From the NCBI GenBank assembly GCA_027257055.1, contig JAPVLO010000206.1:124001-188000 (forward strand): DNA of 64,000 bases. The letters are read 5' to 3'. Numbering within the stretch: position 1 is the stretch's first letter; every line of letters starts with the position of its first letter. Below, piece after piece: positions 33,194 through 44,577 of this stretch. The position numbers were made by a program, and so were the translations under genes. Source of the DNA: Cephalopachus bancanus. Lineage: Eukaryota > Chordata > Mammalia > Primates > Tarsiidae. The notes below the pieces were generated by a model that searched no databases, had not been told where the DNA came from, and saw nothing but the letters and a program-made list of their open reading frames with translations.

Positions 33194-33942
33194 GTAATAC
33201 GCTGACTAATGCTCCCTATAAGATGTTCATATCCTAAACCCCAGAGTCTGTGGATATGTAACCTTTAAATGGCAAAAGGGACTTTGTATGTGTGATAAAG
33301 TTAAGGATCTTGAGATAAGGAGATGATCTTAGATTACCTGGGCAGTCTCAATGAAATCACAAGCATCCTTATATGAGGGAGACAGTAATTAGAGTCAGAT
33401 GTAAGGACAGAATCAGAGGCTAGAGATTAGAGTGATGAACTGTGAAGATGAAGAAAGGCACTGCAAGCCAAGGAATAGAGTCAACCTCTAGAAGCTGGAA
33501 AAGGCAAGATAATGAATTCTTCCTAGAGATACAAAGAAAAAAAATGCAGCCCTGCAGACATGTTTTTGACTTCTATGCCCCAGAACTGTAAGATAAAACA
33601 TTTGCATACTGAGTGATCTATCACAGAAACAAAGAACTGAGCACGGCATGTTCTCACTTATAAATGGACATTGAACAATTATTATAATACTATAAGAAAG
33701 GAATTGGCAGTAGTGGGAAACTGTCGGGAGCCGGGGGCAGGATTGACAGTAGTGGGAAATTGCCAGGGGAGGGAGGGCCACACCTCATCAACAAGGGTAC
33801 TTGCATAATAAGTGTTTGTATACCTAACCCTGAATTGTATCCCACATCTTTAAAATTAAAACTTAAAAAAAGATAATACACTTGTGCTGCTTAACCCACT
33901 AAATTTGTGATAATTTGTTATTGCAGCAATAAGAAACTAATA
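33194..33942 (+). mobile_element. MLT1-type MaLR LTR, interrupted by L1
   Basis: Starts TGTAATACGCTGACTAATGC, includes 'gttaaggatcttgagataag' and 'gggcagtctcaatgaaatca', then 'ctatgccccagaactgtaag', and after the L1 insert ends 'ttattgcagcaataagaaac' and TAATACG. Sense orientation. Confidence 0.82.
33597..33870 (+). mobile_element. LINE-1 3' end inserted in MLT1
   Basis: Sense L1 tail: 'gagtgatctatcacagaaac', 'cggcatgttctcacttataa', a G-rich 3' UTR and the A-rich end at 33,855-33,870. AGATAA at both borders (33,591-33,596; 33,871-33,876) is the likely target duplication. Within the 3' UTR, ACAGTAGTGGGAAA-type sequence occurs twice (about 33,706 and 33,748). Confidence 0.85.
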
Positions 33943-35172
33943 CGTACCCCCTTGACCTGAAAGGATAAGGAGAAAGGAAGGTGTTAGTAGAGCCAAGAGA
34001 GGGCTGGGACTGCGAACACAGAGGAACACAGTCAGGCCTAGAATCTCAATGAGACTAGGTTTGGAGTGGGGAAAGAATCAAGTCCCTTATTTCTTTCTCC
34101 TTCTGCCTTCTAGACCACTGCCGGTACCTCCCATTGACTGAGTTAAAAGTCAGCCACAGAACAAGGGAGCCCAGGTGATTCAGGCAGTGGAGATCAGCCT
34201 CCTGGGCAGATAGAAGCAAAGAGGGGCAGAGAATGAATCTGGAGGGGAGGCAGGAGTTGGGCAAATCGAAGATAATGAGAAAAAAAGACTCTTGAATTAT
34301 GCCCTTGTAATTATAATACTTATTTAGACTATTTTATAGAAAAAAGTTTATATCATAATATGTCTTGGTTCATTTATTAGCATTTGAGAAATCATCATTT
34401 TTCTTCTTTAGCCAGAAATTATGGTTGCAGTCTCAACAAGATAAACAAACAGAAAAATAAATACATGCATAGCTCATTATGGTTAAATGTTAATGGTGTG
34501 ATCACATTATTGATTGTAGAGTACCAAACAGATCACATGGTCTTTGTCATTTGGAGATATCCAACAGGTTTTTAGTTGTCACAGAAGTCTGAGGCCTGAG
34601 CATCACTCTCAAATAATGTTTTAATAAATCAAAAAGTTAGACATTGTGATTAAAGTTCTGTTGAATATGTTAAAGATGAAGATATTGGATCCTCATTGAA
34701 AACATCTAATAGAAAACTTCTCTATAGAGACATGAATCATCAGGGCAAATGTATTATGGAAGTGCTGAAAACTAATGTAAATTTTCACACTCAAAAACTG
34801 AGAGGGAGGTTGGGGAATATAGCTATTTCAACAAAAATGAGAACTAAAATATTTGATATTTTCCTATGTATGTTCAGGGGAAAGTAAAGTAGCAAGAATT
34901 GGGAAGCTACTTCTGGAATTTTTAGAAAGATGCCATTGACAGGGAAAGCCTAGTATCCAGCCAAAATATTTCACTTATGAAGACAAAAGAGTGCTCATGA
35001 AATCAGCTGAGTAGGTAGAAATATAGTGAGTGAAAATTCATAAAGTCAACAACCAAACAGTTAAGGACTGTTTTGCTTAAATTGTCTAGTAGGAGAAAAT
35101 CAGGATGATAGACTTTTTATATCACCAGATTAAGACTATAAAATATTTGTTTGCTCTTTTCTGTAAAGATAG
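33943..35172. other. Intergenic sequence without recognised gene
   Basis: AT-rich unique sequence. Frames of about 63-69 codons on both strands carry no recognisable domain. Confidence 0.55.
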
Positions 35173-35628
35173 TGTGATAATTAATTTTATGTGTCAACAC
35201 AACTGGGCCACAGGATACCCAGATGTCTGATTAAACATTCTTTCTGGATGTGTCTGCGAGAGTGTTTCTGGGAGAGATTAACGTCTGAATGGCTAAACTC
35301 AGTAAAGCAGAAGGCCCTCCCCAGTGTGGCCTCATCCACTTTGTTGAGGGCCTGAATAGAACGAAAAGGTGGAAAAAGGTTAAAGTCACCTTCTGCTTGT
35401 CTGTTTAGGCTAAGACTGTGATTTTCTCTCACTCTTGGTGCTCCTAATTTTCAGGTCTTCAGACTGGAATCCTGGAATCTATTCCATCTACCTCTCTGAC
35501 TCTCAGGCCTTTGAAATGTACCACTGGCTTTCCTGGGACTCAAACTTGCAGACAGCAGATCATGGACCTTCTCAGCCTTCATAATCATGCGAACCAACTC
35601 CATATAATAAATCTCTATTTTTATACAG
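35173..35628 (+). mobile_element. Solitary LTR, same group as 6,261
   Basis: Begins TGTGATAATTAATTTTATGT, contains 'gggagagattaacgtctgaa' and ends with 'tccatataataaatctctat' where the Tigger element begins. Compared with the 6.26-kb copy, the final GAACCCTGACTAATACA is missing. Confidence 0.72.
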
Positions 35629-35976
35629 CCACACACCAGATAACATTTCAGTCAACAATGAATTGCATATTTGATGATGGTCCATAAGATTATAATGGAG
35701 CTGAGTAATTTCTATCTTCTAGTGACCTTGTAGCCATCCTCACATGTAATGCAACACACTACCCACGTGTTTGTGGTGGTGATGCTGGGGTACCAAATCA
35801 ACTGCACTGCCAGTCATATACAAAAATGGCATATACAATTACATTCAGTGTGCAATAATGATAAAAAGAGATTATGTTACTGGTTTATGCAGAGTTGACC
35901 CTTGAACACTTTAGGGATTAGGGGTGCCCCCCACCCCCTCACCCTCTGCACAGTCAAAAATCCATGTATGACTTTT

Positions 35977-36275
35977 TTTTTTTTCTTCTTTTTTTTTTTT
36001 GGAGTTGGAGTCTCACTCTGTTGCCCAGACTGGAGTGCAGTGGCCGCTACTGGCCACCACAGCCTCCACCTGCTGGGCTTCGGCGATCCTTCCGCCTCAG
36101 CCTTCCAAGTAGCCATTATTACAGGCATGCGTTACCACGCCTGGCTGATTTTTTGATTTATTGTAGAGATGAGGTCTCGCTGCCCAGGCGGGTCTCGAAC
36201 CCGTGGGCTCAGGCAATCCACTCACCTCAGCCTCCCAAAGGTGCGGGATTACAGGTTGAGCCACCGAACCTGGCT
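35977..36275 (-). mobile_element. Alu, lineage-specific type, innermost insert
   Basis: Antisense dimer flanked by perfect CCATGTATGACTTTT copies (35,962-35,976 and 36,276-36,290). Right-arm foldback visible as AGTGGCCGCTACTGGCCAC. The open frames of 84-114 codons here are Alu translations. Confidence 0.95.
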
Positions 36276-36530
36276 CCATGTATGACTTTTGACTTCCTAG
36301 AAATGTAGCTACTAATAGCCTTCTATTGACTGGAAGCCTCACGAATAACATGAACAGTCGATTAACCCATATTTTGTTTATGTATTATACACTACATTCT
36401 TACAATAAAGTAAGATAGAAAGGAAAATGTTATTAAGAAAATAAGAAAGAGAAAATAGATTTACTATTCATGGAGTGGAGTAGGTCATCATAAATGTCTT
36501 TATCCTCACTGTTTGCACATTAAGTAAGCT

Positions 36531-36562
36531 GAGGAGGAGGAGGAGGAAGAAGAAGAAGAGAG
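36531..36562. repeat. (GAG)n(GAA)n microsatellite
   Basis: Purine-only trinucleotide run GAGGAGG...AAGAAGAAG inside the Tigger2-like element. Confidence 0.93.
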
Positions 36563-37591
36563 GTTGGTCTTGCTGCCTCAGGGGTGGTAGATGTAGAAGA
36601 TAATTCCCATATAAGTGAACCTGCACAGTTGAAACCTGTGTTGTTCAAGGGTCAACTCTAGTTACCATACTATACTTTTTATTGTTATTTTAGAAGGCAT
36701 TCCTTCTATTCATAAAAAAAATTAACTGTAAAATGGTGTCAGGCAGGTCTTTCAGGAAGTATTACAGAAGAAAACATTGTCATTATAGGAGATGACAACT
36801 CCATGCATGTTATTGTCCCTGAAGAACTTTGGAGATAGAACTGAAGACAGGTGGAGATAGAAGACAGTGATGTTGATGACTTGACCCTGTGTAGACCTAG
36901 AATGATGTCTGTATTTGTCTTCGCTTTTAACAAAGAAAGTTTAAAAAGTAAAACTAAAATAAAAAGTTTTTAAAATAGAGAAAGCTTATAGAATAAGGGA
37001 TATAAAGAAAGAAAATTTTTTGTGTGTGGCTATACAATGTGTTTGTGTTTTCCACTAAGTGCTATTACAGAGTCAAAAAGTTTAAAAACTTAAAAAATTT
37101 CAAATGTAAAAAAGTCACAATAAGCTAAGTGTAATTTACTATTGAAGAAAAAATATTTGTTTAGAAATTTAGTGTAGTCTAAGTGTATGGTGTTTATAAA
37201 GTCCACAATAGTGTATAGTAATGTCCTAGGCCTTCACATTCAATCACCACTCACTTACTAGCTCACCCAGAGCAACTTTCAGTGCTGCAAACTCCACTCA
37301 TGGTAAGTGACCTATACAGGTAAACAATTTTTTATCTTTTATACTATATACCTTTTCTATGTGCAGATATGTCTGGATATGCAAACATTTACCATTGTGT
37401 TATAATTACCTATGGTATTCAGTACAGCAACATGCTGTACAGACTTGTAACTTAAAAGCAATTGGTTACTCATATAGCCTAGATGTGTAGTAGGCTATAT
37501 CATCTGTCTAGGTTTGTGTAAGTACACTACGATGTTTGCACCATGATAAAATCGCCTAACAATTCTCATTGTTGAGTAAAACATGACGTGT

Positions 37592-37639
<48 letters not shown>

Positions 37640-37658
37640 GTATGTGTGTATGTGTACA
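37592..37658. repeat. (TG)n microsatellite
   Basis: About 65 bp of TG repeat with a few GC/TA interruptions near its right end, exactly between the Tigger end and the MER2 start. Confidence 0.97.
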
Positions 37659-38611
37659 ATTGTCCCTTGGTGTCTGTGGGGGGATTGTTTTCAGGACCCT
37701 CAAAGATGCCAAGATCAATGAATGCTCAAGTCTCATGTCAATACTGTGGAAAACCCAGACCTTCTTATTTTGGGGTTCCATATTCAAGAATTCAACCAAC
37801 TGTAAGAGATCTGACAATTAAGTTCGTGAACGCATCCTAGAAAAAGTGCTACATACTTCATTGCTGAATATCATTACAGTCACCTTTGAAACACGCCCTT
37901 TAGGAAGCTATGAGTTTACTAGCTAAAAACACCCTCACCACCTCACAGACAGTGCTGTGTAAGCTGGTGCATTGTCGTTATATAAGAGCTCCGTCGGCTC
38001 CATTTTTGCACACACCTTTCTCATGCCAAGGTTTTCAGTTAAGATTTTCCTGTTTCCCTGTCAATGTTTATTGGTCTGCTATGATTTTCACAGTCTGCCA
38101 ATGATTTTGGCACACGATTCAAAGAGTTTTTGCAATGTTTTCGTCAGGTCTGCTCATGACTGGCAGTTCTGACCTCCCGTCATTAGCAACACTTTCTGTC
38201 CCCTCAGAAAAACGTTTAATCCATTTCTACATGGCTGTTTTCTTCAGGCATTATCCTCATAAACTTGGACTAACATGTCCCTGATTTCACTTTCACTCTT
38301 GCCAAGTCTAACAAGAAATTTAAGATCTGTTCATTGCTCTAATTCAAACTCTTGACACTCTCACAACTACAGCTCTGATGGCCATTCCAGAAAAAGAGTT
38401 CCAAAATCGTTTTGACGGGTGGATTAGGCACTGACATCAGTCCATAGCTTCCCAAGGGAGTACTTTGAAGGTAACCATAATAATGTTCAGCAATGAGATA
38501 TGTAGCTCTTTTTCCTAGGATGCGTTTGTGAACTTAATTGTCAGACTTCGTATGTCCAATCTGAAGTTGGTTGAATCCATGGATGTAGAACCATGGATAA
38601 GGAGGGCCAAC

Positions 38612-38615
<4 letters not shown>
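37659..38615. mobile_element. MER2 (Tigger-group MITE), interrupted by mariner
   Basis: Left end TTGTCCCTTGGTGTCTGTGG with 'gaatgctcaagtctcatgtc' and right end 'ggttgaatccatggatgtag' followed by GATAAGGAGGGCCAACTATG are the two halves of MER2. The break at 37,803 is caused by the mariner insertion. Confidence 0.88.
37805..38550 (-). mobile_element. Second mariner family, internally deleted, TA-flanked
   Basis: TA dinucleotides flank both sides (37,803-37,804; 38,551-38,552). Terminal inverted repeats share CTGACAATTAAGTTCG/CACGAACGCATCCTAG over about 30 bp with few mismatches. On the minus strand, mariner transposase N-terminal stretches are legible (WIKRFSEGTESVANDGRS; RPDENIAKTL), as is the catalytic block DNAPAYTALSVR. 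The middle is deleted: 746 bp against about 1.3 kb intact, and stops and frameshifts abolish coding. Confidence 0.9.
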
Positions 38616-38616
<1 letters not shown>

Positions 38617-38642
<26 letters not shown>

Positions 38643-38752
38643 GTATGTATATATATATATATACACATAGTTACATATACATATATATACACATATGTAT
38701 AGTATGTATATATACATACTATAGATATATACATATATATATAAATATTTCT
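38617..38752. repeat. (AT/AC)n-rich microsatellite
   Basis: Long TATATA/CATATA/GTATAG tract with local inverted symmetry. The overlapping tyrosine/isoleucine-rich open frames on both strands are artefacts of this repeat. Confidence 0.95.
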
Positions 38753-38929
38753 TTACTCTTAATTGTAAAGATAGCAGATATATATTCAAATAAGGCAATA
38801 TGTGGCCACCCTCCACCCAGTCACCCAAACCAAAGACCCCAGTGTTGATCCTCTTGCTAGCCACCTCTCACATCTGCTCATCAAGTTTTGCCTATTTTAT
38901 CTCTTAAATATTTTAAAGCGAATAATCAC

Positions 38930-39165
38930 TTAATAGAAGGCACTCTCTGCTAGGCGCTATTCTAATAGCGCTATTCTAAGGCGCTATTCACTTATTTAGT
39001 CCTTACTGTAACCCTATGGTGTGGATACTCTTAGTTCCATCCTCTTTTATAAATGAAGGTCAGAGAGTTTAAGTAAATTGCTCCCGGTTGCATTGAAGAA
39101 AGCAGTAGAGCGACATTTTGAATCTGGACAGACTGGCTGTAGTCAGCATGCTAGCCCTCATTTGG
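38930..39165 (-). mobile_element. MIR with internal triplication
   Basis: Antisense MIR ('taaccctatggtgtggatac', 'gtcagagagtttaagtaaat'). The phrase GGCGCTATTCTAA/AGCGCTATTCTAA/GGCGCTATTCA occurs three times in a row at 38,953-38,991, a local tandem expansion of about 15-17 bp. Confidence 0.82.
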
Positions 39166-39174
39166 TTGCCTTTC

Positions 39175-39360
39175 CTCAGGCCACAGGCCCTTGATCAGTC
39201 AGGATTGGGACTCAGCTAGATGCCTGCCCCTCCTTCTGACAGGTCCTCCAGTCAGTCCCATCTCAAACATAACTCAGCTGACAGAGTGATCTGTTTAAAT
39301 TGCCCATCCAATACCACTTTTCCATACCTAATATCCAACAGTGGCTTCCGATTCTAAACT
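39175..39360 (+). mobile_element. LINE-2 fragment
   Basis: Weak sense L2 similarity ('caacagtggcttccgattct', 'gagtgatctgtttaaattgc'). Confidence 0.4.
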
Positions 39361-39914
39361 TGTTTTTATTTTTGCTATTGCCAGAAATAGTCTGCTTGTT
39401 TGAATGCTTGTTGATTTTGGTCACAGAAACTTCTCTTTAAATACTTAGCAGGAAGCACAATATATAAAAGATGTAACTTGGTTGACTCAGACTGAAGATG
39501 GGGTGTGAGTAGCAACCTCTGACCATGTGACAGTCCGAAGGTTCAAGAAGGGGGTCTAATGAATCCCTAACTGGAGATTGAAAGCAGCATAAGAGGTACT
39601 TGAAAAAGCCAGGGCACTGGTCTCTGTGTCAGCAAGTCAGGTGAGAAGCAATTTTGGAGACCTAAGGGGGATAACAGACACAAGTGGTAGCTTAAAAGAT
39701 GGCCGGCATCACCATCGCTCAGGATTTCTCTAATTTCCCTCCTTTCCCCTAGGCTTATTTCCTTTCTCTAGACCATGGAACTTTCTTCCCTGTTTCATGA
39801 TCCCCAGATTTTAATAGCTCCAGGACATGATTTTGACTGAGCATTTACCATATGGCCTTGAACTAGGCTGCACTGTGCACAGCTTTCCCCAAAAGTGCCT
39901 CCATCTGCTAGATT
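39361..39914. other. Intergenic sequence without recognised gene
   Basis: Unique sequence about 6 kb upstream of the promoter. Nothing recognised. Confidence 0.55.
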
Positions 39915-41530
39915 AGTGGTTCTCAAAGAGTCTCTGGGGTCTTTGAGATCCATTCAGAAAATCCTCAAGATTGAAGTTATCTTTATAATAATACTAGGAT
40001 CAAAACTTGCTTTATTTTTTTTACTGTGTATACATTTGTACTGACAGTTAAAATACCAGAGTCAGCGAATCAAGCACAGTTCACAAAAAACTGTATTAGT
40101 AGTCCTTATGATCTTCATTGCTGCATAATTCATAGTTTAATTTTTTAAAGCCAGGTTCCCTTGAGAATTTCCCTGATAAAAAAGCTATTTTTATTAAATG
40201 CTGACACTTGAATACACCACCTTTTAAAAATAGTTGGTGGGGCAAAATTCTGCCACATAATTAAGTGTGGTGGTTTTCATGAGAAAAAGCACTCTTGTAA
40301 TTGAGTTGTGAACTGAATGAAAGACAGAGAAAACATGCTTTTTAGACTTGGGTATTTGATTGATATTGTCTGCAAAACAAACAAAGTAAGGCTATCCATA
40401 TAAGTAAAACAATTGACAGTGTTTGTTGCCAATGATACAATTCAAGCTTTCAGTGAAAATCAGAATTTATCAGAATTTTGGAAAACTTCTGCTACTGTAA
40501 ACTTAGCTTCCTGGTGACTTCCTGATGAAATCAGTGGCCATACTAGTGAATGTGGGTATTTGATATTGTGTTATGAAATGTGTCAACATTTGGAAGATCT
40601 GTGAAACTCAGTGAGCCCATATTTACCAAATGAGCAATGCTTGATGTTACAAATTCAGCCCTGGGTGAGAGATCCATTCAAAGAGCAAGACAGAACAATG
40701 AATATTATTGTGACAGAATAGAAAAACAGCACTAATGGTTTTAGATACCATAGTGCAACTAATGACACTAAGAAATGACACTATAGTCGAGCTCGGTGGC
40801 TCAGCCTGTAATCCCAGCACTTTGGGAGGCCAAGGTGTGTGGACTGCCTGAGCAGTTTGAGACCAGCCTGGGCAACTTGGAGAGACCTCATCTCTACAAT
40901 AAAAATTTTTTAAAAAGTATTAGCCGGGCATGGTAGTGCATGCCTGTATTTCTGGTTACTTGGAAGGCTGGGGTAGAAGGATCGCCTGAGCCTAGTAGGT
41001 TGATGCTAGGGTTGATGCTAGTAGGTTGATGGAGTGCATGCCATGGCACTCCAGCCTGGGCGACAGAGTGAGACTCCCACTCAAAAAAAAAAAAAAAAGA
41101 GAAATGACACTGTTGAGGTTTGGTATAGTATAAAAGAACTCTGCAATTATCTGAAGAGGCAATTAAAATAGCCCTCTCTTTTCTAACTATATGTTTGTGT
41201 AAGGTTAACTTTCTTCATGCACTTCAGGAAAAACTATTTACCACAGGAGATTGAGTACAGAAGCAAATAGGAGAATAGAGTTGTTTTTTATCAAAGGGAT
41301 TTGCAAAAGATAAACAATGCAGCCCTTTTTACTAAGATTTTCAAAATAACTTTATTATTTTTCATAAAATGTTACAGGTTGTTCCCATAAATGAACAAAA
41401 AGTTTTTATTTTAATTTCTAATATGGTAAATATTTATAGATATAACTACATTTTAAAAAGCTTATTGGGGTCTCCAATTCTTTAAGAGAATAAAGAGGTC
41501 CTCAGACTGAAAAGTCTGAAGACTGCTGCT
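39915..41530 (+). mobile_element. hAT (Charlie-group) transposon relic with hATC domain remnant
   Basis: Left end AGTGGTTCTCAAAGAGTCTC and right end GTCCTCAGACTGAAAAGTCTGAAGACTGCTG-type border form hAT-like termini (right border given in pieces). On the + strand around 41,140-41,260, after frame shifts, QLSEEAIKIALSF and nearby residues match the C-terminal dimerisation (hATC) region of a Charlie-type transposase. Split by an Alu. CTAGATT and CTGTAGAT flanks may be an aged 8-bp duplication. Confidence 0.75.
40783..41099 (+). mobile_element. Alu, lineage-specific type, inside hAT relic
   Basis: Sense dimer flanked by AGAAATGACACT at 40,771-40,782 and 41,100-41,111. Its right arm has a short tandem duplication (GGTTGATGCTAG twice near 41,000-41,025), replacing the foldback. 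Confidence 0.93.
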
Positions 41531-41824
41531 GTAGATAATTACATAATATCTGATGGCCACTCAAATTCAAGTTTTTTGAAGCTCTATAACTTGGCATTAA
41601 ATTTTTACAAAATTAGCATTTACATACAAGTATTTATTTCCCCTTAATGTCCAGGCATATTATACCCTGATTATGTTTTCCTAGTTAAGTTAGGCTATCA
41701 GTATATTCAGGGAGTGACGTTTGGGGATCTTGGCACTCTCCTCTTTAACATTTGTCTTCTTCCCAGTTCAGCCTTCTGTTATAGGAATGCCAAAAACATT
41801 TATTTTATTTTTTAATTTGTTCAT
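41531..41824. other. Intergenic sequence without recognised gene
   Basis: Short unique segment, nothing recognised. Confidence 0.5.
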
Positions 41825-42985
41825 GCATTTTACAAACATTCATTAAGCACTGTGTTAGGGCAGTAGGGATACAAAGCTGATGACTGCCCTCAAAGAACTT
41901 ACAGTCTAGTAGATGACATAGAGAAGTAAATTAAAGATTATAAATGAAGTTTCTGCACTATGTTAATCATATGCACATAGTGTAATAAAAAAATTATAGA
42001 GAAGTAGGAAGGAGTATGGGAAGGAGCATCTAGAAAAGCTTCATAAGGACGAAAGGTCTTAACCGAATGTTTGAAGATGAGCCAGGTCCGGGTGAAAAAG
42101 TCAGGGAAGAACAGTCTTGGCAGAAAAAAACAGAATGACTAAAGACATAGAGGTTAGAAATGGGAAGATGCAAGCAGTTCTTTGTTGCTGGTTCAAAAAG
42201 CATGAGGCTGGAGAGGAAAGACGAAGCAAAAAAAGGAACTAGAAACTAGAAAATGCAAACCACGTTCAGGAGCTGGAGAGTAAACCTGTCAGGCAAGTGT
42301 GATTTAAGGGGCTCCATGAATCCCTGGTAAGGACTGAAGACTGTAGGTCTATGGACATGTTTGGTACGGCCAACATGATGCTTCAGAATAGAATTTGTGT
42401 GCTCTCCTCCAATTTGTCATGGTCTTCAACATTCTCCACAGTCTTTCCTCTCCCTGATCCTTTGTCCTGTATGTCCCCCTTGGACATACACCCATGGGGT
42501 ACCATGTCCTCTACTGAGGATGGGTGGGAGGATTTGTGTAGCTAGGATATTTTAGCTAAGGGGACCGTTCGAAGCTGAGGTAGAAAGGGAATCCCGAGCC
42601 AGCTTGTGAAGGACCATTTGAAGTTTTTCATCTCCAGAGTTTAGGCTTTGTACCAACAACATTTAGACGCCATTAGAGGACTGTGGAAATGATATAATAT
42701 TTTTGCCTTTAAAAGAAAATCATGATCAGTGTATACAGAACTGTTCAGGAGCCAGCCAGACTGGAGGTAGTGGGATTAGCAAGAATACATGATTAATTCA
42801 AGTGCAAAACAGTGTGACTTGGACTGGAGTGTGGCAGAGGCTTTGAAGATCCCTTTGCTCATTTTTTGTCCAGCAAGTATTTACTGTGCACCACTGGGAC
42901 CAGACAACATTCTAGGAAGTGGTGAGAGTTACAGAGGTAAATAATACAGGAAAAGTCCTTGAACATATGGGGTTTACTTATTCAT
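41825..42985 (-). mobile_element. LINE-2, antisense, extended relic
   Basis: Follows the complement of the L2 3' kilobase: 'cattaagcactgtgttaggg', 'aagaacttacagtctagtag', 'gaggttagaaatgggaagat', 'cgagccagcttgtgaaggac', 'ttaggctttgtaccaacaac'. A second copy of its 3' end starts near 42,870. The short frame at 42,351-42,545 is in a diverged portion. Confidence 0.65.
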
Positions 42986-43850
42986 TAGGCAGTGGAGTGT
43001 TGACAAATGAATAGATAAGATGGAATAAATGACAAATGAGTAAGTAGGAAGAGAAGAAAATATAAGTAAATATGAATAATAAAAATAAGATAAATAATAA
43101 ATAAGAAGATAGACAAGAAGAAAACAAGAAGAAGATAAGAAGGTAAGAAGATACATTAACTTGGAAGGAGCAGCAAGTGGATTGTCAGCAGAGTTTCCAG
43201 AGCAGCCATGGAAGCCAGATTTCAATGGAATGACATCTTTAGGGCACTAAAGGAAAACTCCCAAGCAGGAGGAATATCATATGAAGAACTCTGTAGGGAT
43301 GTAACTTATGGTCCCATATGTGAAGGTCCTGAGCCAAGCATACCTGAATATGATTCAGAAGTGTAAGGGACCTTCTTGTAACTTGAGGATCAAATGTTTG
43401 GAAAATTTTTAAAAATGTATAAAACGTTGTTGCATAAAAACTCATTTAAAAGAAAAGAAGGGACTACAGTAAAGTTATTGTGGGTTTACTTGTAAAATAT
43501 TTGAAAATTTTTGATCCTGATAAAGATTTATGAGAAGGAAGAAGCACAGAATTGTTTTTTGAGTAAAGAAAAAGGAGGAGGAGGAGGCAGAAGCCGGGGA
43601 GAGGAAGAAACAAACCTACTTCCCAAAGTTAACAAAAAGTAGGAAGAGGCCAAGGACTACATGGAGGAGAAAATAATATTGTTTCTATGGTGAATTTTCT
43701 TTTATTTTCCCTATCAAACTATATAATCATACAGATATAAATGCTAACGGCATTTTTGAATTTGAACAAATTATTTCCTTTTTATGGGCGCTGATTTTTA
43801 ATCCAACCTGGTCACTCTTCTACATGTACTGAGGTCTGAGTGTTCAGTTT
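42986..43850. other. Intergenic, purine-rich simple sequence at left
   Basis: Positions 43,009-43,152 are a cryptically simple A/G-rich stretch (AATAAGATAAATAATAAATA, then AAGAAGATAAGAAGG). The remainder is unique, with a short (GGA)n at 43,572-43,586. The 83-codon minus-strand frame is a translation of the simple sequence. Confidence 0.6.
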
Positions 43851-43860
43851 AGAACACATG

Positions 43861-44060
43861 ATTTTGTTCTTGCTAAGTGGGCACTAAACATTGGGTACAA
43901 GGAACAACAGACACTGGACAACACTAAAGGAGAGAGGGAGGGAGGTGGGATAAGGGACACAAAACACCCGCTGGGTATCACATCCACTCTGGAGGGTGGG
44001 AGGGAGGATTTGTGTAATAAAGCCTCCCATGTACCCACAACTCTAAAATTAAAATAAAAT
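43861..44060 (+). mobile_element. LINE-1 3' end with target duplication
   Basis: A 200-bp sense L1 3' UTR: 'ttgggtacaaggaacaacag', 'gggagggaggtgggataagg', 'gtaataaagcctcccatgta' and the tail TAAAATTAAAATAAAAT. Perfect AGAACACATG at 43,851-43,860 and 44,061-44,070. Confidence 0.9.
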
Positions 44061-44167
44061 AGAACACATGCTTTAACTACTCAGACATATGTCATTTGTG
44101 ACACATCTTGTCTGTAAAAGTGCTCATTATAGAATTAGGCAGTAAGAGGATGCAAAACAAAAAAGTA

Positions 44168-44544
44168 CAGTGGTCCCTCAGGATCCATGGGAGATAGGTG
44201 CCAGGACACCACCCTCCCCACAGATACTAAAAATCACAAATGCTCAATTTTCTCATATAAAATGGTATAGTAGCCAGGCTCGGTGGCTTAGCCTGTAATC
44301 CTGCGCCTTTGGGAGGCTGAGGTGAGTGGATTGCCTGAGCCTGTGGGTTCGAGACCCGCCTGGACAGCGAGACCTCATCTCTACAATAAATCAAAAATCA
44401 GCCGGGCGTGGTAGCGCATGTCTGTAATTCCGGCTACTCGGAAGGCTGAGGCGAAAGGATCGCCGGAGTCCAGCAGGGCGAGGCTGCGGTGGCCGGGAGC
44501 AGCCACTACACTCCAGTCTGGGTGACAGAGTGAGACTCCGACTC

Positions 44545-44577
<33 letters not shown>

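Larger units (their letters stand above)
35892..36659. mobile_element. Tigger2-like DNA transposon nested in the first
   Basis: Matching ends AGTTGACCCTTGAACACT at the left and TGTTGTTCAAGGGTCAACTC at the right form long terminal inverted repeats. The inner left end is GTGCCCCCCACCCCCTC. Internally rearranged, and itself split by an Alu. Confidence 0.75.
35629..37586 (-). mobile_element. Tigger-family DNA transposon (Tigger3-like), nested host
   Basis: The right end, read in complement, follows the Tigger 3-type terminus (GGCGATTTTATCATGGTGCA, 'gtacttacacaaacctagac', 'acagcatgttgctgtactga'). The left end has 'gtccataagattataatgga'. A large A/T-rich remnant lies between. It is interrupted at about 35,892-36,659 by a second Tigger. 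Family name is from memory and could be another Tigger subfamily. Confidence 0.65.

Noticed and set aside
35964..36351. Open frames of 84-114 codons with conserved-looking peptide
   Set aside because: The peptide is the familiar translation of an antisense Alu, present at every copy.
37805..38550. Intact mariner transposase gene
   Set aside because: The middle is deleted, and stop codons and frame shifts interrupt the remaining motifs.
38528..38864. 106-107-codon Tyr/Ile-rich frames on both strands
   Set aside because: They are translations of the (AT/AC)n microsatellite and MER2 end.
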